DNA from: Larus michahellis
Lineage: Eukaryota > Chordata > Aves > Charadriiformes > Laridae
NCBI RefSeq assembly: GCF_964199755.1
Contig: NC_133910.1
Coordinates: forward strand, 4,982,501-5,046,500
DNA length: 64,000 nucleotides
Direction of reading: 5' to 3'
Under the pieces are notes generated by a model. That model had not been told where the DNA came from and made no database searches. It worked only from the letters and a program-made list of their open reading frames with translations. Within the stretch, counting starts at the first letter, position 1. The number at the start of each line of letters is the position of its first letter. Positions 24,601 through 38,038 of this stretch are shown piece after piece. Both the position numbers and the translations under genes were made by a program.

Positions 24601-27600
24601 TTTTTCATTGAAGAATCAGGCTTTACCAGCTCACTTCTGTCTGCAAACACCCCCTACCCCTTGGGGTTTTTTTATTAACTCAATGGCACCAGCTAACTAC
24701 GTAGGTTTATTTCCAGTAAGACTGAAGCTGAAGAAGACCATGACTTAACTGAAACTCTGAGCTGTATCAAATCTACTTAGGCTCCAGAAATCTTGGTTAT
24801 TCCCTTTTTATTAACTTTTCTTGTCTTCCTTTATCTCTTAATGATAAGAATGGTTATTATTTCTGGACCATGGAACTAAGAATATTTAAGTTGTTTATTG
24901 GTATATAAAGGCTGTTGTGATTTTTGTGGTGGATCATATCATCCTACAATAAACAGCTAGATAAAGTGAGATGGCATGCCTCAACCTGGTGGATTAATGG
25001 TGAGTTTTAACAGAACAAGGGCTACATGTGGTGTTCTGAAGACCCCTGAGTTCGCCCAGACCTGGCCACAGTTGCCTTTTAAGGCTTTGGACAGTCTCTA
25101 GAGATAAGTCACTAAGGATGGCTGCAGAGCATGCAACTTTCTCTTAACAGTGGATGTATGTTCAGTCTCGAGAAAAACTGCTCTTCCTGTGCTGCAGTGC
25201 CCAGCTGTGGGCTGTGGTTTGAGTGAATGCAGTTGTCAGGAGTCTATGTAACTCTACTCCATCAGCTATTTACATCTTGCGTTAGCCACGAGGTTTGATC
25301 TGACGTTTTTCTCTGGCTCTTAACATAAACCGAACTGACAGAGAGGTGCTGCAGGTGAAATCTTAGGGCCTTTCTGGAATCCCCCTGGTAATAGGAGGAC
25401 TGGGGAGTCAAATAGAGATCTATGCATTTTGTATCACCTTTGCATCAGCCGTGGCCTTGAGGAATGTTCCAGGGTGGACTGGAAGAGGCTGAGATGGGAG
25501 CAAATCAGGGCACGGCTCAGACAGACCTACATTTTGCTGTGGCTCTGCTGACAGATTAAACTGGTTTTCCAAAAGATTCTATCATTGGTGTGACTCAGCA
25601 TCATTAAACTTGAAAGCAATAGCCAAATTGGTGATCAGAAAGAGAACTTGGGAACCATCACTCAAAGTTTGATGGCCTATAATAAGTCAGAGTGGCATCC
25701 AGATGACTCATGTTCTTGCAAGTCTCTAAGCCAATGTTTTTTTAAACACAGAAGGGCTTTGGATAAGCTTCTGAACTGGACCCAACCTTCCAATGGTTTG
25801 AGGTTCACCTATTACTATTTTCTGTCTAACATAGGCAAAGGCTTAAATTTAGAAAAAGAAATTAGTGTGTAAACATTAAGCACTTTGTTTAAATACTAAG
25901 TGTTAAAGTTGCAGGTTGTTTTTTTCACTTGAGCATGGAAATAAGTAGACTAATGTGCAGAGGTGTGGAAGCCAAATCAATTTTGGGACTGGAGTGAGCT
26001 CAGCTCATTGCGCTTACGATGTGTGTATTGCTTAGAGCCATAACCAAAACGTGTGCAATTTCATTCTGTGCCCTAGAATAGTGACTATTTGAGATAAAAG
26101 AGAAATTATTTACAATTGTAATATTCCAGTGGTAGGAAATGAAGTTGATAATGTCTGATTGCATTCGAATAAGCATATAAGAGGACAAAACCCCAATTCT
26201 GTAAAGGCTTTTGTGTGTAAACAAAAGTTTGCATCCTGGGAGTAGCTGCATGAAACAGCAATCATAAGGTATATATTAATAATGTACATGTGTCTTTACA
26301 GGACTGGGATGTAGATATTCTCCTTCTGAGAGCCAAATAAGAATGAAATAAAAGTATAGAATTTGCTACTGTGATGTTTGTTTGGGGAAGTTTTGGAAAA
26401 CAAGGAACTATTGTGTAAAATCTTTCTTCTTGTTGAGGCTTGTGGTTTATCCTCCTCCCTCCTCCAACAATTAGTGTTTCTCAAGAGCAACCTAAGAATT
26501 GTTGAGTAAAGGTCATTTATCTAGTATGTTTTTTTTAGGATTGGTTTTCACTCTGGCTGTCACAAAGATTTGGTGCCGGAAACTGTCCCAATTCATTATA
26601 GAAATAAGAGTGCTAACACAGAGCTTGAATGTGGATGTTTGGAGGCAGTTGGCTGGAGAAAGGAAAGGCTTTGTCCACTATGGAAAAAGTAATAGCCTGT
26701 TTTAGTTTGTTACCTCCTCGCTTGCCATGCTGGTATCCAAAGAGCAATAACATTTCTATAAATGAAAACAGGAATGACGGCCAAATGAAATATCCTCCTT
26801 ATTTGTTAAAGATAGCATCCAGATCTACCTGCTTGGGTTAGATTTGCTGCTTTTTTACCTGTTTGCTCCATGGACTGCTTGGATTTAGTAGGATTTGCCA
26901 AAGCAGACCTTCAAGTGCTGCCAGCAGGAGAAAATCTGACAGTGCAATATGTAAAGTACTCAAGAGGACTTTTCTAGCTTGATGCATTTTCCAGAGGTGC
27001 TGTTTCTACCTTGCATCCTCAACAAAGTACTTTCCCACAAGTCGTCATGTCTCCTGCAGTATGATATCCTTCCTACAAATGCATATATCTTTCAGTATGT
27101 GGGAATGCCCAGTAATGAGAGCTGAATGGAGAGTGAAGTTGTGAGTCAGGGACTTGGATGGCTGTAGTACCACGTATCATTAGCTTTCCTGTAACTAGGT
27201 TGTCAGTCAAATGCATCTTGGGTTGTTGGTGCCTGAACGTTGCCGCCAGATGATGATTGTCCAGGCATCCAGGTGGTTTCAGCTCTGTATGTGTCAGAAG
27301 CAAACAAACAAATCCTCTGTTGTTTGGCTGGCTCTGGTTGTTGCACTTTTAGGTAGATTCAGCCAAAGACTATTTTCCGTGTCTTTGTCAGTTCTCAGCT
27401 GCAGGCATTTCTCAAGGCCTGGACTTCAAGCCTGGTTTGAGACTGTGGGTATTTGCTTGTGTATTGTGAAAGGCACCCGCACAAAAGCTGTCACTTGCAG
27501 GAGATCAGTGAGCCATGTAGATTCCCTATTAACTGCACCTTCCTAAGCCTGAAGTCCCACGGCTCCCTTAGTAGTCAGAAGGAGGTAGGTAAGATGAAGT

Positions 27601-28009
27601 TTGGCTGCTGCTGGCTTTCCTGGAGGGTGATTCATCATAGCATCCTCTCTGGCTATACAGGGAACCTGAGAAGCTTAACATCACAAAACTGTGGATCACC
27701 TGTGTGAATGCCACCAGCACCACACCTGCAGCAAAGCCTCTTGCAGCCACTCTTCAGTGTTCAAAGTGCCAGTGCAAGGTGCTGAACCAGAGCTGGTGGC
27801 TGGGAGGGAGCAGAACGCGCACTGCAGCTGTCTGGACTGTACCTATTATGTGGATAAGCAATCAGCTCCTGTCTCCAGGGCTGTCAATCTGGAACCTTTC
27901 ACCAGCACTAAATTCACTTTAGAAAAATAAAATAGAGAGACAGAGAGATTAGTCAGACTTCTAAAATGCTTCAAGAAACTTTAATGTTATTATCTAAGCA
28001 GAAAGATAT

Positions 28010-28200
28010 CCAGCAATTCCTCAGCTATTTAACATAATAGGCAGTTGCTGACAAACGACGTTATCGAGCATACACTCTTGAGTGAGGAAGAATGATACGA
28101 TCTTGCTTAAATTGTATTTTAACAAACATGCCTATCTAACAATTAAGCTGGAGCAATTTTACTCTAATAGATGCTTTTGCTGCTTAATATAGAAATTTAC
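28010..28200. promoter_or_regulatory. Candidate conserved non-coding element
   Basis: AT-rich unique sequence with GCTATTTAACATAATAGG, GACGTTATCG, AACAATTAAGC and CTCTAATAGATGC. Its texture is typical of developmental enhancers near conserved genes. There is no coding evidence. Confidence 0.25.
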
Positions 28201-30599
28201 ATGTTCATTTGTCGCCCCCAGAGATCACAAAGCTGCCAGACTCTCAGCTGCCACCACCCCATTCCTCCCCGTACGACTTGCTCTCGGCTTTGGCTACGAG
28301 CACTTCATCTAACGAAGCACTTTCAAATACAAATCCCACCGTTTTCTTGGCCGTGGCGCTGAGCTCACTGGGCTGTATTTGAAATAGGCTGTCTGCCAGC
28401 CAGACACCCTTACTCGCCTAAGCTAATTTTTCTCCAACTGATGGCAAAATGAGTTGTTCCCCCTCCCTCCTTATCAGAATCCTGTTGCATTATATGCAAT
28501 GCTACGAAAGCCTGGAAGGGACGATCCTCCTCGGTGACTTGGCCGTTCACCCTGTCCCTCCTCTGTGTGACGGGGCGAGGGCTGTCCTGGGGTCACCTCT
28601 GTGGGCACGCTGGGCTGTTAAGGGCAGGACGGGCACCAGAAGAGGCAGCGGCTCTTCGGTTGAAACGCTGCCATCCGATTGACAAGGCATTTCCCAGATA
28701 AGGAGCTTACAGTGGGAGGTGGCAACAGGCAACTTGGGCGCTGGCAGCGTTTTTCCATTCTCCAGTTACTCTGTAGTTCAGCTTGGGACAGACGCGAGCC
28801 TGATGTAATACGCTGTGTGCTATTTCAAGGAAACGGAGCCCATGTCCTTCAGGCCAGCCCTTGGAACGTTTAGTAGATAAGAAATCCCACTCTGAATGTT
28901 TCTTACAGTCTCAGATGAGAGAAATAGGTAATGCTTTCTTTTAACTCTACCGGTGAAATATAGTTGTTTCATCTAAAATGCCAGAAGCAGGGTGCCCGTA
29001 GCTCAGCATTTCACGTGCACACACATTTTTAGCATTGATCTAGCAGACGGTGGCAGGTAGAAATGAATGCGTGGCTCACAAATTGCAAGTTGTTAGGGAA
29101 CCGTGAAATCAGTTACCTGTGGACTGTGATAGCAAAAGCTGCACAGTGATGCAGGTGCTTGGCTCCTTTTTCCTTTGGGATAAAGAAGCTTTGGTTTACC
29201 TTCAGGTCTCATCTGTTGTTCTGTCATATGGATCTTCTGGTCCAGGCGCTGCCTTTTGCCCCCTGGACACAGTTTAAAGGCAGGATGCTCAGCTAGATGG
29301 AGACTGGGTCTGATCATAAGGTTATTCTTATGCAGGAACCAGCAAAACCGTGTTCCTAAGTAACTTGTCCAGCAACAAGAGAAAAGCCCAAACTTCTCTC
29401 TGAAGTGATTTGGCATGAATAATTCTGTAAGCTATAGACAAAGGGGTATATTCTCCACTGTAAATCAATTTATGTTTTCTAGGGATTTGGCCTAGAGCTT
29501 TTTTCTCTGACTTGCATACCATTTTGACGTTTTTGTAAAACATTGTCAAAGATAATTCATTGTGGATTATCTTGTATTATGATCAGCTGTCCATATCGTA
29601 ACAAGGGGCGTCCAAAAACAGTTATTTCCTCCTCTTCCCCCTTGTTGAGTGATAAACCTCATACCAAAGGTGCCTGTGAGGGTTGGAAGGCCAGAGAATC
29701 CGTTCCATTTGTTTTCCCATTTAAAACAAAACCACTTTTGCTTAACCATAATCAAGGAGGGAGGCAACACCACTCCACTTGGCAAACAAACTTACAGTAA
29801 GTGCACTAGCTGGAAAAATTTATAGTTTTTCCTGAAAAATAGACTGAGTATATTGATAGCATAGCACAATCTGACTTGTGCTTCCTGCGTGGCAAAAGGA
29901 ATGAGCATCCTCCCTAAGTCTAGAGCTGACCTCTCTTCTGCAAGGTGACAGATGCCTTCATTTATAAATAGGCCCAATTAGAATCAGAATGATAGAGCTA
30001 TACAATGAATTTGGGAAATTCCTCCCCTCCCAGAGGAAAGAAATGCATCTTCTGAAATAACTTGTGGAGGATAAGAAGTTACCCCTGGAAGAAGCGATCC
30101 CTGGGCTGCTCCAAGGACAGGCAAAACACCACAGTGAAATATTTTCAGTGAACAGTTTTTCCCCCATCTCCTTCAAGCTTTCCAGAGATGAACCAAAATG
30201 TTCTTGCAGAGGACTGTCCCAACTGATCGAGCACTGCAAATGGAGGTCAGCATTGGACAACTATCTACCAAAAGGTACCTTGAACCAACAATTTAGCCAA
30301 ATATGGAGGTGTTAACGTGGTTAACAGTGACTGCGTGATTGCGGAGGGTGTCTCTGGAAAGCATCTTCCAAACCCCACCCAGAGAGGGAAAGCAGAGTCT
30401 CAGATAACGAGAGTCTTGGAAATATTTTCCTCTGCCTAGCGTGTGTCCAAAAACTCCTGGAAAGAGACTCCCGTGGATCTTGCATAGAAAAGATTTCAGC
30501 TTTCGGAAAAGCTCTGCTAACATTTGTCCCACAGCTTCTTGTCACTGGCGCCTTGTGAAGTGCCTTCTCCTCAAGATGTGGAGGGCATCAGATTAGACA

Positions 30600-30800
30600 G
30601 CAATTTTTGGGTAGCTCAAAATAAAGCATTGAATGTAGGCGTTCGGTTCTTTAAAATTTAAATGGAGGTAAATTTGGTCTGAAAACTTCACATGGAGTGA
30701 AAAATTGAGTCCCATCGTTTTGAAAAGTTGGAACCAAAACATTTGGATTCTTTCAAAAGCTTTTGTTTTCTGTTCTTTTTCATCTCTTTTGGCCAAAACT
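30600..30800. repeat. Possible degraded TTTGAAAA-type interspersed repeat
   Basis: The stretch mixes 'TTTGGTCTGAAAAC', 'GTTTTGAAAAGTTGG' and 'CAAAACATTTGGATT'. This resembles the diverged sauropsid repeats that alternate gaaaatttc and cgttttgaaa motifs. A comparable texture occurs at 55270-55440. Neither copy has clear ends. Confidence 0.25.
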
Positions 30801-33279
30801 ATTAGCTGAATTTTATATAGCTTCAAGAGAAATTATGAATGGTCCAGAATTTAATTTACAGCTTAAAAAATCCCAACCAAAGCAAAACAAAATACCAAAC
30901 CTGCCTTAAAACAAATGCCCTCAGGTGTAGCTGCCTCTGAGAACAGGCCATGTGACAGGTAACAGCCAAGGTTATGATTTTGTAGTGCTTTCAATATAAC
31001 TTTTTTTTTTTTGAGTTACTCATGCAGGCTGAAATTTTTCCTGCTGGTTCATCTCTTAAAACATTTGAGCCAAAGTAGTCTTCTCTTTCCAGGAACAAAT
31101 TGGGAGGAAATTATGTTGTACTACCCATTAAAAAAAACCAAACAAACTCACAACTGTTTCCATGCGAAACTCTCAAACGTCTACACAAAAAGGCTTGGTA
31201 TTTGTTGATAGGACATGGGAGCCTCACTCTACTGATGTACATTTTCTGGTCCTAAATTTGCAGCTAATTCTGTCTCCAACTGGGCACGTTGGATGGTTTT
31301 GGAGCCCCTGCTTCTGAACTGTCAGTGCAGGGAAGAGGAGGAGACTGCTGTCCACGCTCATGTGCCAAAAATAGAGCTTCATTTGCTCTCCACCCCAGTT
31401 CATTTCTGGAGCAAGGATCTGTGCCCCGAGTGAGGCAGCCCCAAGCAGCATGTGATAAAGGAGCATGTGATCGTAGTGTTGGGGACATTGTTGTAGTGCG
31501 TGTGCATGCGGGGAACAAATTTTGATTGCACAATTGAGCATAATTCAGGGATTTCCTAATCACTGAAATCTTGACTCTGCAACCTTATGAATTTTCTTCC
31601 ATCTGTGGTGGTGTAATTCATTGCTATAATTGCAACAGATGGCTGGGTTGTTGGTTTTTGGTTTTTTTTAAACCATGATACTGCAAAAAACTGAAATAGT
31701 AAAAAATTAAGAGTCTTGGCATCTATGACGTTATACACTGTGTGAAGTGTCAGGTTCTGACATGAATATCCTTTTGGCATTACTGGGCTACAAAATGCCG
31801 TTTTCCTAATCAATGTTATAAAAATCCCTGCTTATATTTTTTGATAGCTCAGAGTACGCTACTTTCTGCTGGGTAGCGTTCGGGTTGTAGCCACTTGTCA
31901 CTGTAATAACTCTTGCAGCTCTGCCATGGCAGCTTCGTGCGGATGTGCCGTCATCCTTAGCCTACCTACACGGAGCTGGGGCAGAGCACAAATGATAGGA
32001 AGGCATAACCCTGTCTTTCTTGCAGGCTGCAAACTAAGGATAGGTGATACAAGTTTGGAGAAAGGAAATGCAACTTTTCCCCCAAATGTTTGGCTTAAGC
32101 CGATGTACATTGTGAGCCCAGTCTTCAAAGGACATTTAAGTTATCTTTTCAGGAAGCTTCAGTTTCTGTAGACCTCTGCAATTCCTGGCTTCACAGCACC
32201 AGGTATGTCAAAAGGCCATGTCAGAGGCTGTTTTGATGGCATCATAGTTCAGCCAGATGCAAGATTTAAACCCTAGGAGAGGTTTGCCCTCCTTTGAGTT
32301 TTGAAGAATTTGGAGAGCGTAGAGCAGAAGCAGCAAAACTTCTGAGTTTTTGGGAGAGTCCTTCAAACAAATCTCTGAACTTTTGAGGGGATTGTAAGTG
32401 ATCTAAGGAAAATGTCAGAGTTTACCTAATTTGATATTGGGATAAGCAAACTGGAGAAAACTAGAGAATGAAGGTGGGGAACCAACCCCTCACGCCCCAG
32501 TGTTGGAAAAAAATTTTCCTGCTCCAAATGATGTCAGCCCATCATAATTATCTTTAAAATACACTTTGCAAGTTATGCAGAAAGGGTCTGCGTTTTGGCT
32601 GTGCAGAGCGATTATCTAGAAGTGATGCATTGATTAAAGATACTTTTTACTCATTGTTAGTCGATGTTGTCTTTGTGCCCCTGGTTATTACAGAGTCTTC
32701 TAGGTAGACACTACATGGGATAGTAGAGAGCATGGAGAAATAAGTGACTATACATTTAATAGCTGAAGGAGAATATTACCAGTGATAAATGCAAAACCAG
32801 AGTTATTCATAGAATGTGATATGCTGAACCCTGCTCAGTGGGAAGGCAAGTGAAATGTTTTGTCCGGTCCAAGCTCAAGATACTGCCAGCTTGAGAGGCA
32901 GTGCAGGCAGCAAAAGAGGCCTTGGCGAGAACCCAGTAAGAGCAAATCTAGATACCCACGTACCTGCCCTGTTTCGCTGTGTGCTGTGATACCGTAGCAC
33001 GAGCCTTTGGACTCTTTGTATTGCTGGTGGTTATTCGGGGATTTGGTGGTTTAGTGGCAAATTTTTTGACCGTTTTGTTTTTCAGGGAACAGAAATCATA
33101 TATCAAATGAGAAAACTTGCAAGTCTGTGCTACTTTCGAATTTGCTGGTCATCTTGCATTTCTCTTGTATGAAAGTTTTTTGAGAACCATCACATAGAGG
33201 TAAGAGAAACTCTGGGCCAGGATGCAGTGCTTTTCTAATTCTCCCCACTGCTCATAGAGCATGCTACAACTGCAGAGAA

Positions 33280-33480
33280 TGATGTTATAAAACTAACGTT
33301 GTTATTTTCATGAGATTTTTTTCACTTAATACAATCACTTGAATTTATAATTGAGGCTGCCTGTGACATCCTTTTAATCTAGTAATGGTATAACTCTATA
33401 ACAGTCTATTTGAAATGTCAGCATTAGGGAGGGAGAGTGAGCTGGATAGCCGGAAAATGTGCTCATCCCTAATGCAATTA
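33280..33480. promoter_or_regulatory. Candidate conserved non-coding element
   Basis: A unique AT-rich block with ATTTATAATTGAGG, CTTTTAATCTAG, GTTATTTTCATGAG and ATGCAATTATTAG. No repeat is recognised and no open frame is supported. Confidence 0.25.
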
Positions 33481-36029
33481 TTAGTACTTTTAAATAACTT
33501 GTTCAAAAAGAGGGAGAGTGAGTTGCTGACTGCACATTCAAAGTTATTCCCCCACCTTGGGATCCATTTTCATCCCTCGTGGAGGTGTGGAAGAAGGAAA
33601 GCCAAAGCAATGACATAGCTTCTGCCTTTAGCCCTTGCTAGAAAAACATCCTGTTCACCTAATGTCCTCTACAGCAGTCGCTTCATTGGCCACAGCCCAG
33701 AAAACCTTCCCACTAATGCCGGAGTCTCCTGCATAACAATAACAGAGGTTGGTGACAGCCACTTGCAAGGTGTGGCTCTGACTCATGCTTCATGTTTGCC
33801 CTGCTTCCTCCTGCACGCCCACCCCAAAACACGCCCGTGGAGCACGGCCCCATCGTGCCTTCGTCCACGTGGTCTTGCAGCCAAGCCCAGGGCCCATTTC
33901 GGCATTTCCGTCTGCTTCTGAGACTGCTCCTGCGCTTTTTCCTTTTTGGTTTCTTATGTCCCTTCTGGAGGCCTCAATACACCCTCCGTAGTCTCTGGTC
34001 GAACAACTAGACTGATGCCACTCAAAGGTGTCCTAATCGGCAGCAGATGTGTCACTGGATGGCTCTTTGGTGCGGGGCAGTGCGAGTGGTTGGGAGTGTT
34101 GCATCTGCTCTCCATTTGTGTGAGAACTGGGACCCAAGGTGGTGGATTCGGCAGGAGCTGCCCTGCGCGCTCTCCCTTCCTCTGTCTCCTTTGGGCGCCG
34201 CTCTGAAAACCAGGGGACAGGATACTTCTCCTTGTATGTTGATTTTTAAAAATCAGTTAAGAAGCACAGGAGGAAATCAGTAATGGTAGACTGTTACGAT
34301 TATTTTTGAACAATGTTTTATTCCCTTAGTCAACTATAATGGGACTGCAGGAGGCTTTATGATAAGCTGTAAAAACTCACTGCTGACTGTGGTGGTTTAA
34401 TGGTCATGGGGACTTTCAAAAAAGAATATAGTTTATTTTTATGTGGCATCCTTTAAAAAAAAAAAAAGAGAAAAACGTCAGGAACTATTTTACAGGGAGG
34501 AGGTAAAATAGGCAGTGAATGCTTCCAGGAGCTGGATGCTGCTTTGGAGGAAGAAAGGGCAAAGTGGTATATAAAGAAGAACAAGGTACCATTTACAAGT
34601 GGGAAGGATGAGGGGGGAGAATGGAAAGTGAGAGTAATGGGAGAAGGAAAATCAACGTGGAGGAGTTGGACAGTACAGGAGGGGAAGGATGCAATTATGG
34701 AAAAGGAAGAAAGAGGGGAGGTGAGTGTTACATTTGGGGCTAGATGTGAAGGAACAATTTTGGGCAGGAGGGGAGAGCGATGGGTTTAGTGGGAGGTGGC
34801 TGCTGAGAGGGGCAAGGGCTGGGAGAGGAGGGATGATGGCCGGGCGAGACCTTTGCCTGGCCAAATCGGTGGGTTTCCGTGCTTCTCCTGGAGGTGATGG
34901 TTGTAGCCTGGTACGTGATTTCTGGGAATTTAAGGAAACACGATTCCAATATTAGGTTCAGTGGTCAGGCTGCTAGTTTCTGCACAGGAACACTCTTTCC
35001 AAAGGTGGTCTCTGTATGGGATTTGCATAGAAAGAAAAATTGCTAAGCAGAAACACCCTCAGGTAGACCAAGCATCCAGACTCCTCTCTCAGTGATAAGA
35101 GTACCCGAAATTAGCACTGTCAAAAATAGTCCTTTGTGGTTTTAATTCTAACTGCTTATATGGCTTCTGCAACATGCCCTGTGATGGCAAACCTCAAAGA
35201 AAGGCGAGGAGCCATTTGAGCTAACAGATTTTCACCTAAGCTCTCCTGCTTCTTGCCTTCAGAATAAACTGAGAAAGTAGCTCTTGTAATCCCATTGAGC
35301 ACTCAGGGCATGAATACCCAGACACAAAGGCTTGGCATGTAGCAGGATTAGAAGGGCATAAAGAGACATGGTACCTCCAGGGTGGCACCTCCTGCTCTTC
35401 CTACTGAGGAAGGAATCTCCCAACATCATTTGAAAGTCAGCATCCAACAACCAATCTGAAATCCAGCACCAGAGTATTTCAGTTGCAATCTGTGTCCACT
35501 CCTGTTAGAAGCTCATTGTTAAGCCTTGATAATGCTGTCCCCACCTCAAAGACCTCACAGAGATGTGGGGATAGGGAGGTCTGGACCCACTGGCAAATTG
35601 AGACAAGAAATAATTTCCCTTCCTCTGAACAATGCGAGTGAATGAATTTTCTGCAGATGAAGTATTTGGTTTGAAAAAACAACACAAAAAACCCCTAACA
35701 AACATACAGATCCCCCCAAAACACCAGGTTGTTTCATGACTGGAGAAGGAAATAGTGATAGAAAATACCAAAGAGCCTGAAGGCTTGAAGAGCTTTTATT
35801 CCTCAGTCTGAAGAAGAGTAGCGTAGATTTAATGGTCTCAGGAGGAGGGATAAGGAAGCTACAAGCAACAGAAGTAATTATAGTAAACTGTGCAGAAAAT
35901 TAGCCTTTCTGAATGGGGTTATGTCTTGACCATTTTTCAGTGAATAATCTCAGCTTTTCCTGTGGATCCTCCCAATCAGCATTTCCTATAGAGTGAAGTC
36001 CTTGAAAGCCTGAAGCTTTCCTTGAGGTG

Positions 36030-36115
36030 CTGCAGTTCTCCCGGCTCCTGCCCTCCCCGGCTCGCTGCCTCGAGGAGCCTCACGCAGGGACACCCGGCGG
36101 GAGCCAGAGGTGGAT
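36030..36115. promoter_or_regulatory. Short CpG-rich patch in intergenic DNA
   Basis: About nine CpGs occur in 80 bases (CCCGGCTCC, CCCGGCTCGCTGCCTCGAGG, CACCCGGCGGG). There is no supported exon. It lies next to the AT-rich candidate element at 36.4-37.0 kb. Confidence 0.3.
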
Positions 36116-36399
36116 GGACAAGGGATGCTCTTCGTGTGAGCCTTAGATGTCAAGCTGTGGTGCGGAATGGAAATGCCACTGCGGATTTCCATTCAGTGTC
36201 TTTTTGCCTGAGATGAACCACTGAAAAAAAAAAAAATAAATATCTAAGAGAGAAGTACTCTATTCCTCTGACCTGCTTCCTACCCGGGTATGTGCGTGCT
36301 GCCTACCGTAGACATTAAGGCTGTAAAAGCTTATTGTCAAATCAATTCCGCTCTTACTGAGACCGGAGAGACCAGGCGTGCGCCTTGAAAGACTTTAAA

Positions 36400-37020
36400 T
36401 CTTGCCCCTCCCTGATGATTTGCAAAGTTTAATTTCTGTAATGGGCTCTGGTGACAGAGGCATTCTCTGTTTTTCCAACAGGAATTGCTGAATGTATGAA
36501 TGACTCATTCTGTAGGCGGGAGATATAATGGCAGCCTTCGATATCCTGATCTAAGGGTGGGGAGGTTGTGTGGGAGGGGAGGAATGGGGTACACTTTAAG
36601 TTAAATTATCCACCTTGCTTCCCCTTCATCAGGCAGCCCCTCCTTCTCTCAAAGTCCCTTCCTGGCCCGGTATCAGGATAATGCTGAAAGAGGGAAAGGG
36701 AAGGCTGCGGGACCTCCTGTGGGAGGTGAAGTTTATAATATATGCATTTGCCTGGAAATGCCATAAGAAATTAATATTTGTTACAGAAACAGTGGGACTG
36801 CATTAATATTTTAATATTAAATGAATATTTAATTTGAAAGCTTTGATTTGAAAGTGAATGAGACAGCCATGACACGAACAGTTGTGCTGTTCCTGTTAAG
36901 AAATGTTAATGATTTATTGACAATGTCGGTAGCAATAACTTTACACTGTTTCAGTTACATAATGCCTTTGAAATATTGGTAAAGTGATTACTGAGAACAA
37001 AAAGCAGCCTGGCTTCGTCA
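36400..37020. promoter_or_regulatory. Candidate conserved non-coding element, the strongest in the window
   Basis: The stretch includes TGATGATTTGCAAAG, TATGAATGACTCATTC (an AP-1-like TGACTCA), a dense AT palindromic run (CATTAATATTTTAATATTAA near 36800) and GTTAATGATTTATTGACAATG. It is repeat-free, rich in TAAT/ATTA cores and has low coding potential. A T-rich gap and a G-rich stretch (36555-36590) interrupt it. Confidence 0.35.
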
Positions 37021-37980
37021 GCCCTTTTGGGAAGGACTTATGTTAGAGAAAAGTGTGATTTCCTCCAGAAAGGGGATCCCACCCAGTCCCTCAGAGACGG
37101 GCTGACTGGCGCATTGGGTGGTCACCCTCTCCCCAACATCAGCATCCTACGCCAGTTTTGGACATCTCTGTTGCTTGAGGTGCCTCAAGCCAAGGGGCTG
37201 CTCTGGCAGTGGCTGCTGAAGAGTAAGGCTGAACCTGGAGGGGCTGAGACCTTCCCTGAGTCAGGCTTGTCAGCTGGCTTCCCACAGTGGCTCCTGCCAT
37301 GGACCTCGCTGCCTTTTATAGTCAAAAATGGCTTGCTCCAGGATTTCTTACAGCTTTTCTGGCTGAAGATGACTCAGGGGGATCTGTTGATTTTCATGCA
37401 TTCAATAATCTTAAACATCTAAAACATCTTAATCACTCAAGCACGTTTCTTTTGTACATTTTAAAGGGTTGTTGAAGCTGTACCTGTAGTTTCTGAGAGC
37501 TCTTAGCGTTTACTGTGGGGTGTGAAAGCAGTGAGGGAACAGAGGAGAGCATACAGGTCTGTCGCCTTGTGAGCATCCTGAGCTTAATCTTAAATTGCAG
37601 CTGAAACTGGAAGTCCTTGGCTGAGTGTGGCTCCGGTGAACCTGAACTAGATGCCTGCAGCCTGTAGGCGTCGGTTCTGAGGACTCTCTGCCTATAGTTT
37701 TTAAACCCCTTGAAAACTTTTAGAAAAAGCTCTTCTCTGCTGAATAAATAGGGATGTGGAATATTTTTTGTGACATGGTCTGTTACCCATTAGCTCAGAA
37801 CAAGGAAAATCCATCTAAAAAATAATTAAAGAGACACTTTGGCATGGTGTCTTGAAAGCTGTACCATGCTGTAGGTTCCCAGTTCCAGAAATGTGTTTCT
37901 TCTTAAGGCCAATCTTTGCACAAAATTAAGAGAAAAATGAAACCTAAATTCACAATGTGACCCAATCTAAACAAACAGAG

Positions 37981-38038
37981 AGTGTTTTTCTTCCCTTTTT
38001 CTTTTTTTTTTCTTCCTTTTCCCCTCTCTCTCTCTTAA
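37981..38038 (+). repeat. Polypyrimidine tract
   Basis: A mostly T/C stretch that ends in a CT dinucleotide run (about 38024-38034). No coding frame or splice-acceptor context with a supported exon follows it. Confidence 0.75.

Larger units (their letters stand above)
17241..28009. other. Intergenic DNA, no gene recognised
   Basis: Unique sequence with the small repeats described at 19.9, 21.1 and 21.6 kb and an ATT triplet run near 19740. The longest frame (189 codons, 19855-20424) begins at TTG and matches nothing I know. No RNA gene or repeat family is recognised. Confidence 0.65.
28201..36029. other. Intergenic DNA, no gene recognised
   Basis: It contains the possible TTTGAAAA-type relic at 30.6 kb, a T-run (31001-31012), an A-run (34455-34467) and a purine-rich stretch at about 34.5-34.85 kb whose frames are low-complexity Gly/Glu/Lys shadows. 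No exon is supported. Confidence 0.65.

Noticed and set aside
27691..27930. Cys/His-rich frame that looked at first like a zinc-binding exon
   Set aside because: The Cys and His spacing fits no known zinc motif and no splice sites frame it.
27900..27930. 'AAAAATAAAATAGAG' as a polyadenylation signal
   Set aside because: AATAAA-type strings are common by chance in AT-rich DNA, and no upstream transcript is supported here.
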